Positions 1-9,636 of a stretch of 64,000 nt of DNA are shown here, one piece after another; positions within the stretch are counted from its first letter, which is position 1; each line of letters opens with the position of its first letter. Location: positions 372,001-436,000 of the forward strand of contig JAHLJZ010000005.1 in assembly GCA_025602915.1 (NCBI GenBank), in the 5' to 3' direction. The notes under the pieces were generated by a model, which had not been told where the DNA came from, searched no databases, and saw only the letters and a list, made by a program, of their open reading frames with translations. The position numbers and the translations under genes are program-made. The DNA comes from Paraphysoderma sedebokerense. Its lineage: Eukaryota; Blastocladiomycota; Physodermatomycetes; Physodermatales; Physodermataceae.

Positions 1-31
1 TTTTCTCCTATTTATGTTAATATTATCTCAG

Positions 32-1642
32 AATTTTCAGATCGCTGTATATCCAACAGATTCTATCGCGGATGTGAAATATCAGATTTTCCTAGAAGAA
101 GGAATACCAGCTGACTCACAAATGCTTATCTACAAAGAACGAGCTCTCTTAGATGATAAATCCAAGATATATGACTACAAAATTCAGTCGCATGCCACAA
201 TTCAATTGGTTTTACAAACATCTACAGGGCGGCGGCTTCGCGGATCTTCAAGAACCTCCAAAAATTTTAAATCTGATATCTCCGAAGTTTTTTTGGTTGG
301 TAAAAGTGATGATGAATATTATATTTTAGAAGTTAAGTTTAAAAAGGGTAAATGCCTATCCGCCAAAGCGACAAGCTTAAACGAATTCACGATAACTTCA
401 CCGGAAACGAAATCGCGGCTTGATATGACCTTTTCAACCCCAAACTCGGCTGCCGCGCCTGATATCATGAAGCTATTTAAAAGCATGAAGTCGGTAGAGC
501 ACAACGTCGATGATATGTGTACTCGTGACATTATCAATGTCGCCAGTCAATATTCCACGGCGTTACCGTCAATGTTGAAAGATGACAGAACTAGAAAACA
601 GACTTCAATTGAATCATTCACCGCTGATGAATTGTCATTGGCTTCTTCTGTGAACAATTCAAGACCCTCGTCTGTTAATAAATGTTCTGATATGAATATT
701 CCCCCTGATCAACTATTTTCTTCAGTATTTCCGAAGGCTTCAAGACCCGCGACGGCGATTATTTTGACGAGAACAGGAATCAGACCGATCTCTGCTAACA
801 TCATAATTCGCCCGAAAACTGCAAGATTTTCACGAAAGAAATATTCTGTTCGAGCAAGCCCGCGCATCCCAGATGCATCGATGATAGGATTGAAGAATTC
901 GAGAGAGGAACCGCCGAATATTTCTGAAACTGGAGAACAGTCGACGCGAAGTTCAATAAGCAGACAAACACCGTCCTTTTCGAAAGCAGATATCTCTGTC
1001 GAAGAAGATATACAACCAATGAATCTAAATTCATATTCGGACTCCACAGCATCGAATCAGTCTTGCACAATAAGTGCAGACTCAGCGCTACTCAGCTCGG
1101 ATTTGGAATCATTCATAACCAACGATAGCATAAAAGGAAGATCATTCCGCTCAATGTCAGTACATGTCAAATCCAAAAAGACCAGACCCAAAAGCAATGA
1201 AAACAGACTACATAAACCATACTTAAATTATTCTCCCAGTTCCTCCTCCACCTCGGTCTTTTCAACTAACACAGCTTCTTCTGTTTCATTGGAGCGGAAG
1301 AACTCACAATCTGTTCTGATATATCCGACAACGGCTTCTGTTTCAAAATTGTCTTCCCGTAGGAAACCCGTCACTGTGAATTCAGCATCCCAAGAACTAG
1401 CTACTGACGTTAACTCTACTGTCGATCGTTCTGCATTACTGAGAAAACCGAACTGCCACCACTGCCATAGGAGGATAAAAGCATTGCACGTATATCCTTG
1501 TAAATGCGGATTATTTTACTGCTCTACGCATCGATACCCGGAGAAACATGGATGTAGATTTGACTATCGACTAGCAGCAAAAGTGGTTTTAGAAAGAGAG
1601 CTGATAAATCTATGCGACCGAGTAAAGGTTAATAAAATTTGA
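32..1642 (+). CDS. Ubiquitin-like / AN1-type zinc finger protein, 3' part (5' end outside the window)
   Basis: The N-terminal about 75 residues align with ubiquitin: FQIAVYPTDSIADVKYQI, then EGIP and a DYKIQ-type segment. They lack the first about 10 residues. Position 32 follows a pyrimidine-rich stretch ending in tctcag, so the first exon lies upstream; an acceptor at 40/41 would also keep the frame. The middle is long, Ser/Thr-rich and low in complexity. The last about 60 residues hold an AN1 zinc finger with ordered Cys and His (CHHC, PCKC, YCSTH, KHGC). Ubiquitin-like plus AN1 is the layout of the ZFAND4/ANUBL1 family, thought to act in ubiquitin or proteotoxic-stress handling. The role here is inferred from domains only. 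The stop is TGA at 1640-1642. Confidence 0.85.
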   Translation, partial: NFQIAVYPTDSIADVKYQIFLEEGIPADSQMLIYKERALLDDKSKIYDYKIQSHATIQLVLQTSTGRRLRGSSRTSKNFKSDISEVFLVGKSDDEYYILEVKFKKGKCLSAKATSLNEFTITSPETKSRLDMTFSTPNSAAAPDIMKLFKSMKSVEHNVDDMCTRDIINVASQYSTALPSMLKDDRTRKQTSIESFTADELSLASSVNNSRPSSVNKCSDMNIPPDQLFSSVFPKASRPATAIILTRTGIRPISANIIIRPKTARFSRKKYSVRASPRIPDASMIGLKNSREEPPNISETGEQSTRSSISRQTPSFSKADISVEEDIQPMNLNSYSDSTASNQSCTISADSALLSSDLESFITNDSIKGRSFRSMSVHVKSKKTRPKSNENRLHKPYLNYSPSSSSTSVFSTNTASSVSLERKNSQSVLIYPTTASVSKLSSRRKPVTVNSASQELATDVNSTVDRSALLRKPNCHHCHRRIKALHVYPCKCGLFYCSTHRYPEKHGCRFDYRLAAKVVLERELINLCDRVKVNKI

Positions 1643-1950
1643 AGTTAGTCCGTAATTTGATGCAATATCACGACCTGAAAGTAGCTAGCGTTGAAAATGC
1701 TTTCCTTTCCCATTTATGTAACATTTCATAATCAATAAATTTTAAAGTCAAATGTTTGAGAATATTTCTTAACAACACAAAAGCAAATTAAATCTACTGT
1801 TTCGGAATCTATCAAATATAGGACAATTCGCAACAAAGTCACATGCTGGTCTACTAGTAAACTGTACCCTGAAGTCATCCTTATAGGCTTTTCCTAGCTA
1901 AACCTACTCGTCACCGTTTGATAACTGGACATTCTTGGAACTCATCGATG
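1643..1950. other. Intergenic, convergent 3' ends
   Basis: This is the space between the ends of the AN1 gene and the dioxygenase gene. An AATAAA-like element occurs near 1733 and could serve the plus-strand gene. I see no gene here. Confidence 0.6.
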
Positions 1951-3526
1951 CTAACATAATTCCCTTTTCATACCAGTGACCACTCTTAATCTACTTTTGA
2001 AATCGTCATAATTCAAGTAACATCCAGCCAGCCTTCTATGCCCTGTAAAACTATTTCTACCGTGTAACATTCTCCAATTATCAAAGATAACAACCAAACC
2101 AGGTCTGAGCGGAAACTTGTATTCGTTTTTCGGATTTTTAATGAGGTTTTGGAAATGTTGCAAAGCAGTGTAAAATTTCGTCAAATCTGCACTAGAAAGA
2201 TGGGAGAGAATGGATCGATCGTTATCATTATAACGAACTTGGTAGAGGGAGGAAGGTGAGAAAGAAGTCGAAGAGGAAGATGAAGAGGAGACGTGAGGAC
2301 GGTGGGCAAGGATAGGTCGATAACGAGGAGTAGGAAATATGTAAGTGTCGACGTCTCCGGCCGAATGAGTAGCAATAGGAATTGTAGAAAGAGTTTCGTA
2401 GGATTCTGGGTGTAATTTCTTTAATTGAGAAGCCACGGCGAAACCATCGACCAAAAGGGATTCGCCTCCTATTCCTTTGAATTCAAGAAGATGGAATAAT
2501 TGGAGTCTATAGAGGCGTGCGTATAGCAATATAAAACCGCTTTAGCCCAAGAAGAAAATTGTATTAAATATGAAAGGCAAGAGACTAACCCAATAGGGTC
2601 CGTGAAATAAGTGGTATCGGTATGAGCGCCCAGAGCTAATTGGGTATATGCTGTATCGCCATGCGCTAGATTGGACGTGAAATCCCAAAACCCTCCTACA
2701 AGAATTTGCGAACAAAAGTTGTTAATATTATTCAATTTCAGCGATTCGAACCCTAAATACCATAATGACTCGGCCTGATAAAACAAATTCGTTCTGCGAG
2801 TTTCTGGGTATCTGCTGGAGTAGCGGGTACCCCTTTCACGAAAGAGAAACCATAAGTGTCCTATGTATAATTGGCAGTTCTCTGTTATTATCAACCAGTA
2901 GTATCCTCCCAATAAACCCATAAGGATATTGTAATTGTTTAAGGTTATCACGAATACATACAATATTGATCAACCATTGCCCTAAAGCATCGTCAGAGTT
3001 CATGACATCTTTGTATTCAATGGTGGGTGGATTACTGGCTAATGTGGACTCCCACAAAATTTTCGGTCTGATTAAGTCCGATCAAAGTTTGCCTGTAAGA
3101 GTACACTCAAGAGTAGACACTAAAAACCATCAATAACTACCTTTCTGGTTCTAAATTCTTAGTTCCCAGCGCCGGTGCATAAGAATGTTTCTTCAGCCAC
3201 TGCAATTCGTAGGTTGATGTGTGATTATCTGGCCCTATGATAGTAGATATTTTTTGTTGTACATCAGCTCAAGATGACTAGATAAGATTACAACCAAAGA
3301 CATCGTATCCACGTACAGACTATGACCACTTTGTTTTCATCAACTTTTGTCGACTTCGGCTTGATATCCAACGGTATCTGTAGAACGATTTGTATGATTA
3401 GACAGACCGTTGAATAACATGAGAAAAGAGATATCAAGCACCTCGGAAACATCGAGCAAACGTTGTTTTGTGACCGAATGGTAACATTTTTCGCATCTAC
3501 AGTGATCTCGTAGCCAAAAATATAAA
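1951..3526 (-). CDS. TMLHE: Trimethyllysine dioxygenase, first step of carnitine biosynthesis (N-terminus unresolved)
   Basis: Exons on the minus strand are 1951-2506, 2590-2695, 2761-2860, 2962-3067, 3141-3234, 3317-3377 and 3442-3526; all phases close. The Fe(II)/2-oxoglutarate enzyme hydroxylates N6-trimethyllysine. Family landmarks in order are WLRDHCRCEKCYH (Cys pairs of the N-terminal DUF971-like region), IPLDIKPKS, ELQWLKKHSY, LWESTL, YGFSFVKGVP, GGFWDFTSNLAHGDTAY, LGAHTDTTYF (His and Asp iron ligands), GGESLLVDGF and IFDNWRMLHGR (distal His). I choose trimethyllysine rather than gamma-butyrobetaine dioxygenase from overall similarity to TMLHE. The start is not settled. An upstream ATG at 3691 opens a basic, serine-rich stretch that could be a mitochondrial presequence, but no donor in the right phase was found. 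A serine-rich insert lies near the C-terminus (about 2240-2290). Confidence 0.88.
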
Positions 3527-3691
3527 CTGAATGGACAATTTTAGAAGACAATAGAATGAGTTCAGCGCAGGCCGATATGTAGGTTTACTTCATAAATTGG
3601 CAACACCAATACGCGAGAAGCGGATGGTAGCAAACGAGGAAGGAAACCCGAATGGGATATACAAACTATTTCGACTGAATCCCTTTTTCAT

Positions 3692-4257
3692 ATTCCACTT
3701 TTAATTCTCTTTCGGTCGGAGATACTACAGGAGTGTTGGCCTTGTATAGATATTTGTCAATTCAATGCTGCTTTTGACAACGGGTAAACTGGGAGTCGCG
3801 AAGGAAATAAGGAAGGAACAACGTACAATCGCAGTAGTTTTATGTTTCACTGAGTTATACAATTTCAGAGGCACTATATGTGGGAATTTCTGCCGGAATA
3901 CAATGCATTTGGTGACCGGAAGTACTGGTACTGCATGGACGAGCAAACTGCGAGGTAGTCTATAAGACACGAATGGGACCAATTCAAATGTTAAATGCAA
4001 ACATCAAAGGAGTATTGTCGATAACACATATACCTGTTTAAGAGCGACAACATTGTAAGTAACTTATGACATCTACTACAATTTGGTAGAGAGTGTTACA
4101 GGAGTGCCTCTACAAGAATCCCGACTGTGCCCGGGTTTCTGCCACCAAAATTTTTTTTCCGGTCGAACAATCGTCGTTCAACATCACCATCACAGCAACG
4201 GTATTTCCCGGTCTTCCTCGCCCACGGTTATTCAATTTTCGGTGAAACTACATTAAA
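3692..4257. promoter_or_regulatory. Divergent intergenic region between the TMLH and methyltransferase genes
   Basis: About 570 bp separate two head-to-head genes and probably hold both promoters. Short frames here look like chance. No TATA box or repeat stands out. Confidence 0.4.
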
Positions 4258-5467
4258 ATGACCACAGAAGATATCCTCCCGGACGATCCGACTGCATACC
4301 AAACGCAAGAATATTGGGATCAAAGATATACCAAGGAGAAAACCTTCGTAAGTAACTCATTGAAAAATTGGTACTCTTCCTCCAGGCCATAAAATTCTGC
4401 TTTGCAATTACTTTATTCTACTCCTTCTCTATCTTTTAATTGTTAACTGATTGCTTTGGCTCTATCTAACATTTATCCATTTGATATTCCAATGTGACGT
4501 CGTACAGGACTGGTTTAAAACTTGGAAAGATTTACAGCCCGTTTTGGAACCTATAATATGCGACTACGATGCTGTTAACGAATCAGAACTGACAGATGAA
4601 TTCAAATCACTGCAAAAGAAAAAATCTGCCGAAAAGAAAATTATCATACTAGGATGTGGGAATAGCAGTGAGTCTCGGATCTATCATTCTCCCTTATACT
4701 TGCTTTCGCTTTGTAGATTGGAGTCAGAAATTTTACTTCTCAGCTTTATCTTAAGTTCGCCTACTTCTTTTATATTGGGCACAACACTGACTGATTCTAT
4801 TGTAATGATTGATTTACAGCATTGGGGCCCGATATGTACGCCTCCAATTATCACAATATCACCAATATTGATTTTTCGCCGATTGTCATTGAAAATATGA
4901 AATCAGAGTATTCGACACTATCAAGTATGAAATGGGAGGTTATGGATATAAGGGACATAAAATATGGCAACGAAACATTCGATATTGCCATTGATAAAGG
5001 AACTATGGACGCTATGATGGTATGTTGTTAAATTCATCTAATCTCTATCCTGATTTCCTCTTCTTATGTCGGATGTCAATGTAATTCTGGATTCTTTGAC
5101 ATTGTCGTTATATCATCTGGAATTTATTTGTTCCTTCTAAATTACCTCGTATTGACGTTTCTTCGACTGTCCGCCTTCTCCCGCTCCCCTTCGAACTGTT
5201 CTCCCCATTGGTGATTTGCAGTGTGAGAAGGGGTCTATTTGGTCTCCTTCAGAAGCCTTAAAGCAGAATGTGGCGCTTGAAGTGGACGAAGTCCTGCGGA
5301 TCTTAAAACCGAATGGAAAATTCATTTACGTTACTTTCGGGCAACCGCATTTTAGGCGGCAGCATTTAGAAAGAGCTGGCCTGTGGGATGTTGAAGTCAA
5401 GAAAATTGGAGATAGCTTTCACTACTATGTTTATGTGATGAAAAAGAAGGGCAATGACGAAAAATAG
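4258..5467 (+). CDS. Class I SAM methyltransferase, eEF1A lysine methyltransferase 4-like
   Basis: Exons 4258-4347, 4508-4667, 4820-5019 and 5222-5467 close in phase and give 231 residues. The start YWDQRY and a KIIILGCGNS SAM-binding motif I are typical of the EEF1AKMT4/METTL13 group. They are followed by ITNIDFSPIVIENM (motif II acidic residue), WEVMDIRDI, FDIAIDKGTMDAMM and a C-terminal FGQPHFRR and FHYYVYVM. In animals the group methylates lysines of translation elongation factor eEF1A; the substrate here is inferred from family membership. The start ATG at 4258 follows an A-rich stretch and is the first in frame. The size matches the short single-domain members rather than the two-domain METTL13. 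Confidence 0.87.
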
Positions 5468-5805
5468 ATTTAGGTAGAATAGACAAATTCGTGATTTAGT
5501 CGTCATAATATTGTACAGCTTAAAACAGTTGAGCAGCATCAGAATATCACTAGAACTTCTAGCTGTAAACAACGATTACAATAGCTCTCGGGTGTATTCC
5601 TTAGTCTTTGGAGGCATCAATTCATTTATATCATGAATACAGTCTAATATCTTCGTGGAAGCGTTAAAAGAAAGTCAAACAAGTAATCTTATCTACATTT
5701 CTTCCACATTACCAGCAAGTCTCAGCAATCATGTACTTCTTTATTGTTTTCCCAACGACGATTTGTACTTTGAAAGTTCTGAAAAGAAATCTGCCCCAGT
5801 TGATG
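5468..5805. other. Intergenic region
   Basis: This stretch lies between the 3' end of the methyltransferase gene and the probable 3' end of the minus-strand gene that follows. I see nothing supportable in it. Confidence 0.4.
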
Positions 5806-6978
5806 TTATTGTGACTAGTGTTGCACCGCCCGAAAACACAAAGTTAAACTCTAGAACCATAATGCTGAGACATGATTGTTCTACATACCTCCTCGTGTGA
5901 ATATTGGCTTGTTTCCCCCACTTGACCAAGCTTTTTCTGTATTGCGATGATATTCTGGTCGATCTAATGAAGAGAACAATAGCATTTAGGCTTTCTAGTC
6001 GATGGAGAGGCGCTGTTCACAAAATATAGGCAATTGATTCTCTCAATTGGCATACCTTCATCGTTCGTTGCGTGGATGGTATCTTTGTAATCTGCATTTC
6101 AAGGGACAGCGTAACATTAATATCAAACTTTCCAGGTTGTTCAAATCTTTGCGTCAAATCCTGTTTGGCGCGAGACAGGAACACAACGTACTTTTTTCCA
6201 TGTAATCTTTAATTTCGACGTAATTAAAACCATTTAGACTAATTTGTACACTCCGCCCATTTATGCTCGCTGACACAGAAGATGCCATCTGACCTCCAGC
6301 TATTCCGTTTGCCACCCCATTTCCAGTACCAATGCCCCATGCTCCGGAAGAACTCAATTTCTCCAAACTCTGGTTTAAAGAATTATTCAAATTGAGGGAC
6401 GAAGAAGAGGAAGATCTAGATTGGTTTCCAGAAGCTGCTGCAGACGAGTAAGACAACGAGTTTGTGGAAGATGATGAAGAGAGTGTGTTGGTTGGCTGCG
6501 ATGATGATGGCGCCTTTTGGGAATGTGTATGAGAGTGGGTGTGGGAATGAGTAGATGGAATCGAGGATGAAGAGTTATGCCGCCCTGTGTGATCGATAAA
6601 TCATACAGAACCAGGAAATGTTATATTAGTTGGAATCAAATTAGCAAAAGTTGGATAATCCGCATCTTTGCTTGGCTTCGAGTAGACAATAATGCGTTTT
6701 TACGGAAGTGGAGCTTGCCCATAAAGACGCAGGCTGTCCACATAATCCTAAAAACATACCTGCTGGCGGTCTCCCGCCTCTTCTTCCTCCAGAGTCCCTT
6801 CTATCATTCTTATTCCTCGCACCGTGAGGCCTAATGAAGGCAAGCAGATTCGAGATGCGTCAATCAACATACAAACAAGGGTCGAGATGAAGCCCGCTAC
6901 AACGGACGCAAGAAAGAGCAAAAGCAAGATGCAATAAATGACGATCAGAACGTACTTTGCGTCAGGATCCCCAGCCAT
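5806..6978 (-). CDS. Unidentified single-pass membrane / serine-rich protein; exon model unresolved
   Basis: The first exon (6760-6978) starts at an ATG and encodes a strong membrane segment, YVLIVIYCILLLLFLASVV. It ends in an acidic stretch and a GTATGT donor in phase 0. The next block (6192-6584) is open as a His/Ser-rich then Ser/Asn/Gly-rich sequence ending NGFNYVEIKDYMEK. Its acceptor and donor both need phase 1, so it does not join exon 1 or the next exon cleanly. Its length is a multiple of three. Downstream coding-like blocks follow: one of about 105 nt containing KFDINVTLSLEMQITKI, which joins exon 1's phase, and 5889-5936, with a possible stop at 5806. The misfit could be an unseen intron inside the Ser-rich block, a sequence error, or two genes. 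I do not recognise the family. Confidence 0.4.
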
Positions 6979-7129
6979 AGTTCTATGGTTTACAAGGGAT
7001 ATGAAAATAAACCTCACTTGAGAGGAGGGATGGAAAAGGAATCCATCCAAAAGGGTGAAGAAGGAAGGAAGCATCGGTCACGTGACTCAACTATAGTACA
7101 ATTTATTACATTTTAATCGACAATTTTGA

Positions 7130-7805
7130 CTACAATTCCTCTTTATCTTTGCCAGACATGAATGCTTTCGAGAACCCAAATTCCGTATTCAATTGCTTTA
7201 CAATATTACAATCCGCCGCACAGATATACCAGTCCCCTATCGCACATTTCTTGATCGTGTAGGGGTCTCCGGGACATGGACATTCCTTCGGGGAAGACAC
7301 ACATGTCGAGGTATCCGGGCAAAGGTAATTTGAGGCAGATGTGCATGTTGGATCTGTATCCAAAAAGTTGGTTTTAAATCGAATTGACGTGAATATCAGA
7401 AGCAATCAGACAACAGTACAACATAATCGCAAATGAGTTAAATAAACGAGGACAAGAAAAAGTCAGTAAATCAGATATGCAAAAATGTTTTCGCATAAAA
7501 TCGTTCCTTCGATATAAATATGACGGCTCTCCTTTCATCGTTTTCAACATGGACATATCTGACACACTCCAGACCATCAAATGTAATCCATGCCAAAAGT
7601 CAAAAACAGCTCACTTACCATTTCCATTCCTCCTAGTACCATCACTATTGCCCCTCCCATTTCTATTTCCGCTTTGCCTGGAGTGCTGGTGTCCATGATG
7701 TTCCTCTTCGTTTCCGAAGAACGAAAAGAAGTCGAAAGCATGTAATAACTGAGGCAGCGATAGTAAACAGAGTACTATGAAGACTGTAAACAATTTTGGC
7801 CGCAT
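7130..7805 (-). CDS. LCL2: LCL2-like secretory-pathway protein
   Basis: Two exons (7130-7353 and 7619-7805 on the minus strand) close in phase and give 136 residues. The start MRPKLFTVFIVLCLLSLPQ is a classic signal peptide ending near LLHA. It is followed by FDFFSFFGNEEE and a low-complexity His/Gly/Asn linker at the exon junction. The C-terminal half has the family pattern NYLCPDTSTCVSSPKECPCP plus two more Cys, as in fungal LCL2 (long chronological lifespan 2), which is linked to ER-associated degradation. The family appears fungal, which helps place the organism. Function is inferred from the cysteine pattern and signal peptide. An upstream in-frame ATG exists near 7907, but the one at 7805 gives the clean signal peptide. 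Confidence 0.8.
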
Positions 7806-8224
7806 AGGTGAATGACTTTTAGGATTGCGGTATCGTAATATCCAGTAATCAGCGGACGAGGAAAGTGATGAAACCGGAAAATAGTTGAACTCGTTTGAGT
7901 GATCCATTTTATTTTTGGCAACACCGAGAATCGTGATTGGTCGGGGTGGGTTTCGAGGATTTACCAATGACTCTCTATACCTATGGAATCTCCGATAATT
8001 CAAATAGAGATCCTTAAATTCAAAATATACTTATTGCCGTGAGTCTGTCATTTTTATTCGTTCTCTGTATTTCTTCATCCGGTTGGCTTAGCTCAAATGC
8101 TACGTGGAGAGCAGGTGAAGGGCGGGCCTGGACAATGGATTCTCCGCTGACTGAAGAAGATTGCTCGACCTACATTTCACAAAAGTGAAGTTTCAGTATA
8201 CAAACAAAAATAAAATTGTGCAAA
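7806..8224. promoter_or_regulatory. Upstream region of LCL2, bordering the satellite
   Basis: It presumably holds the LCL2 promoter. A short upstream frame in phase with LCL2 reaches 8003 but probably belongs to the 5' UTR. No further gene is seen. Confidence 0.35.
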
Positions 8225-9345
8225 TCGCAGTGCGGAAAAGCAACCAACAGTGCGGAAAAATGACTGAGAGTGCGGAAAAACGACAAAGAGTGCGGAAAAA
8301 CGGTCAAGAGTGCGGAAATTCATTCAGACTCACCGCATTCATATTTTGGTAACTTTGAATGATAATGTTGCTTTCCTTCTGTCTATAGTCATTCCAATTT
8401 GACCATTACACTGTCTGTAAGAATGCTTGAAACACCAAAGTGCGGAAATCACGTCAGAAGTGCGGAAAAACGACCGAAAGTCCGGAAGCTTACATAGAGT
8501 GCGGAAGAGCGGAAAAGCAACCGAGAGTGCGGAAATCCACTCTGATTCACCACAATAATATTTTTGTAAATCCTAATCAATATATTTCTTTCCTTCCGAT
8601 TATAATCATTGGAAAGTGATCATTACACTGTTTCGATCAGTACAAGTAGCTGCATTCCTGGGACATAAAAGTCCGGAAACCACGTCAAAAGTGCGGAAAA
8701 ATATGATCAAGAGTGAGGAAAATCGACCGAGAGTGCGGAAATTCACATTGATTCACCAAAATCAGATTTCATATATTATAATGGAAATATTTCTTTCCTT
8801 CTCATTGTAATCATTGTAAAGTAGTCATTATATGGTTTCGGTCAGTACATTTAGCAGCATTCATGGAGCACTAAAGTTCGGAAACCGGGCCAAAAGTGCG
8901 GAAAATCGACCAAGAGTGCGTAAATTGACTCTGATTCACCAAAATCGGAGTTATGGGAATACTTCCATCCTTCTGATTATGATTATTTGAATGTGATCAT
9001 TATATTGTTTTGGCAAGTTCAGGTAATAGAATGCTTGGAACATTACAGTCCGGAAACCGCGCCAAGAGTCCGAAAAACGACCAAGAGTGCGGAAATACTA
9101 TTCGATGCAGCAAGATCAAGTTTTTGTAAATTCAAAAGGAAACATTTCTTATCTTTCTGTGTACAATGAGTGGAAATTGATCATTACACTATCGGTCAGT
9201 ACAATTGGCTGCATTCCTGGGACATGAAAGTCCAGCGACCAAGTCAAAAGTGCGGAAAAACGATCAAGAGTGCGGAAAATCGACCGAGATTGCGGAAATT
9301 CACATTGATGCACCAAGATCAGATTTTTGTGAGTTTTACTGGAAA
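8225..9345. repeat. Nested satellite: about 24 degenerate 20-bp repeats inside about six 170-220 bp units
   Basis: The core is close to AGTGCGGAAAAACGACCAAG and recurs at about 20-bp steps in clusters beginning near 8231, 8439, 8671, 8872, 9047 and 9227, with 5, 5, 4, 3, 3 and 4 copies. Each cluster tends to open with GTCCGGAAACC or GTGCGGAAATC and end in GCGGAAATTCAC or similar. Between clusters lies a second conserved AT-rich spacer with TTCTTTCCTTCTGATT, GATCATTACACTG, TCGGTCAGTACA and TGCATTCCTGGGACAT. The spacers give a higher-order period of about 219, 205, 171 and 184 bp. The array fills the long gap between LCL2 and the NOX 3' end. It is not coding: reading frames across it are short. 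Confidence 0.9.
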
Positions 9346-9636
9346 TATTACTTACGTAAAATGGTCCCAATCAGTCAATAATAGATCCACTAAAATGAAG
9401 TGGATGTATGCATTTAACCCAGCTACACGACCCTATAGCAGAAGAGTCTCTTCCATTATATTTTTAAGATATTAAAAATATATATTTATTTTTGAACTTT
9501 TCTTGTGACACTAACACACACGTTTTATATACCATTGAAGTCAAGATCGATATATACATTATTCGTTATTCTTTGACAAAATGCGAATGAAACATTCTTC
9601 ATGAAGGGTATGGCGGTCGGCAGAAGGGTGGCGACA

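Noticed and set aside
2700-2760. GGTTCGAATC on the minus strand as a tRNA B box
   Set aside because: It lies inside an intron of TMLH with no matching A box or cloverleaf.
8225-9345. CRISPR-like array
   Set aside because: The repeats are degenerate, only about 20 bp apart with no unique spacers, and the window is eukaryotic. It is a satellite.
9170-9475. 101-codon plus-strand frame in the satellite
   Set aside because: It is composed of repeat sequence and ends in AT-rich DNA. Frames across the array change from unit to unit.
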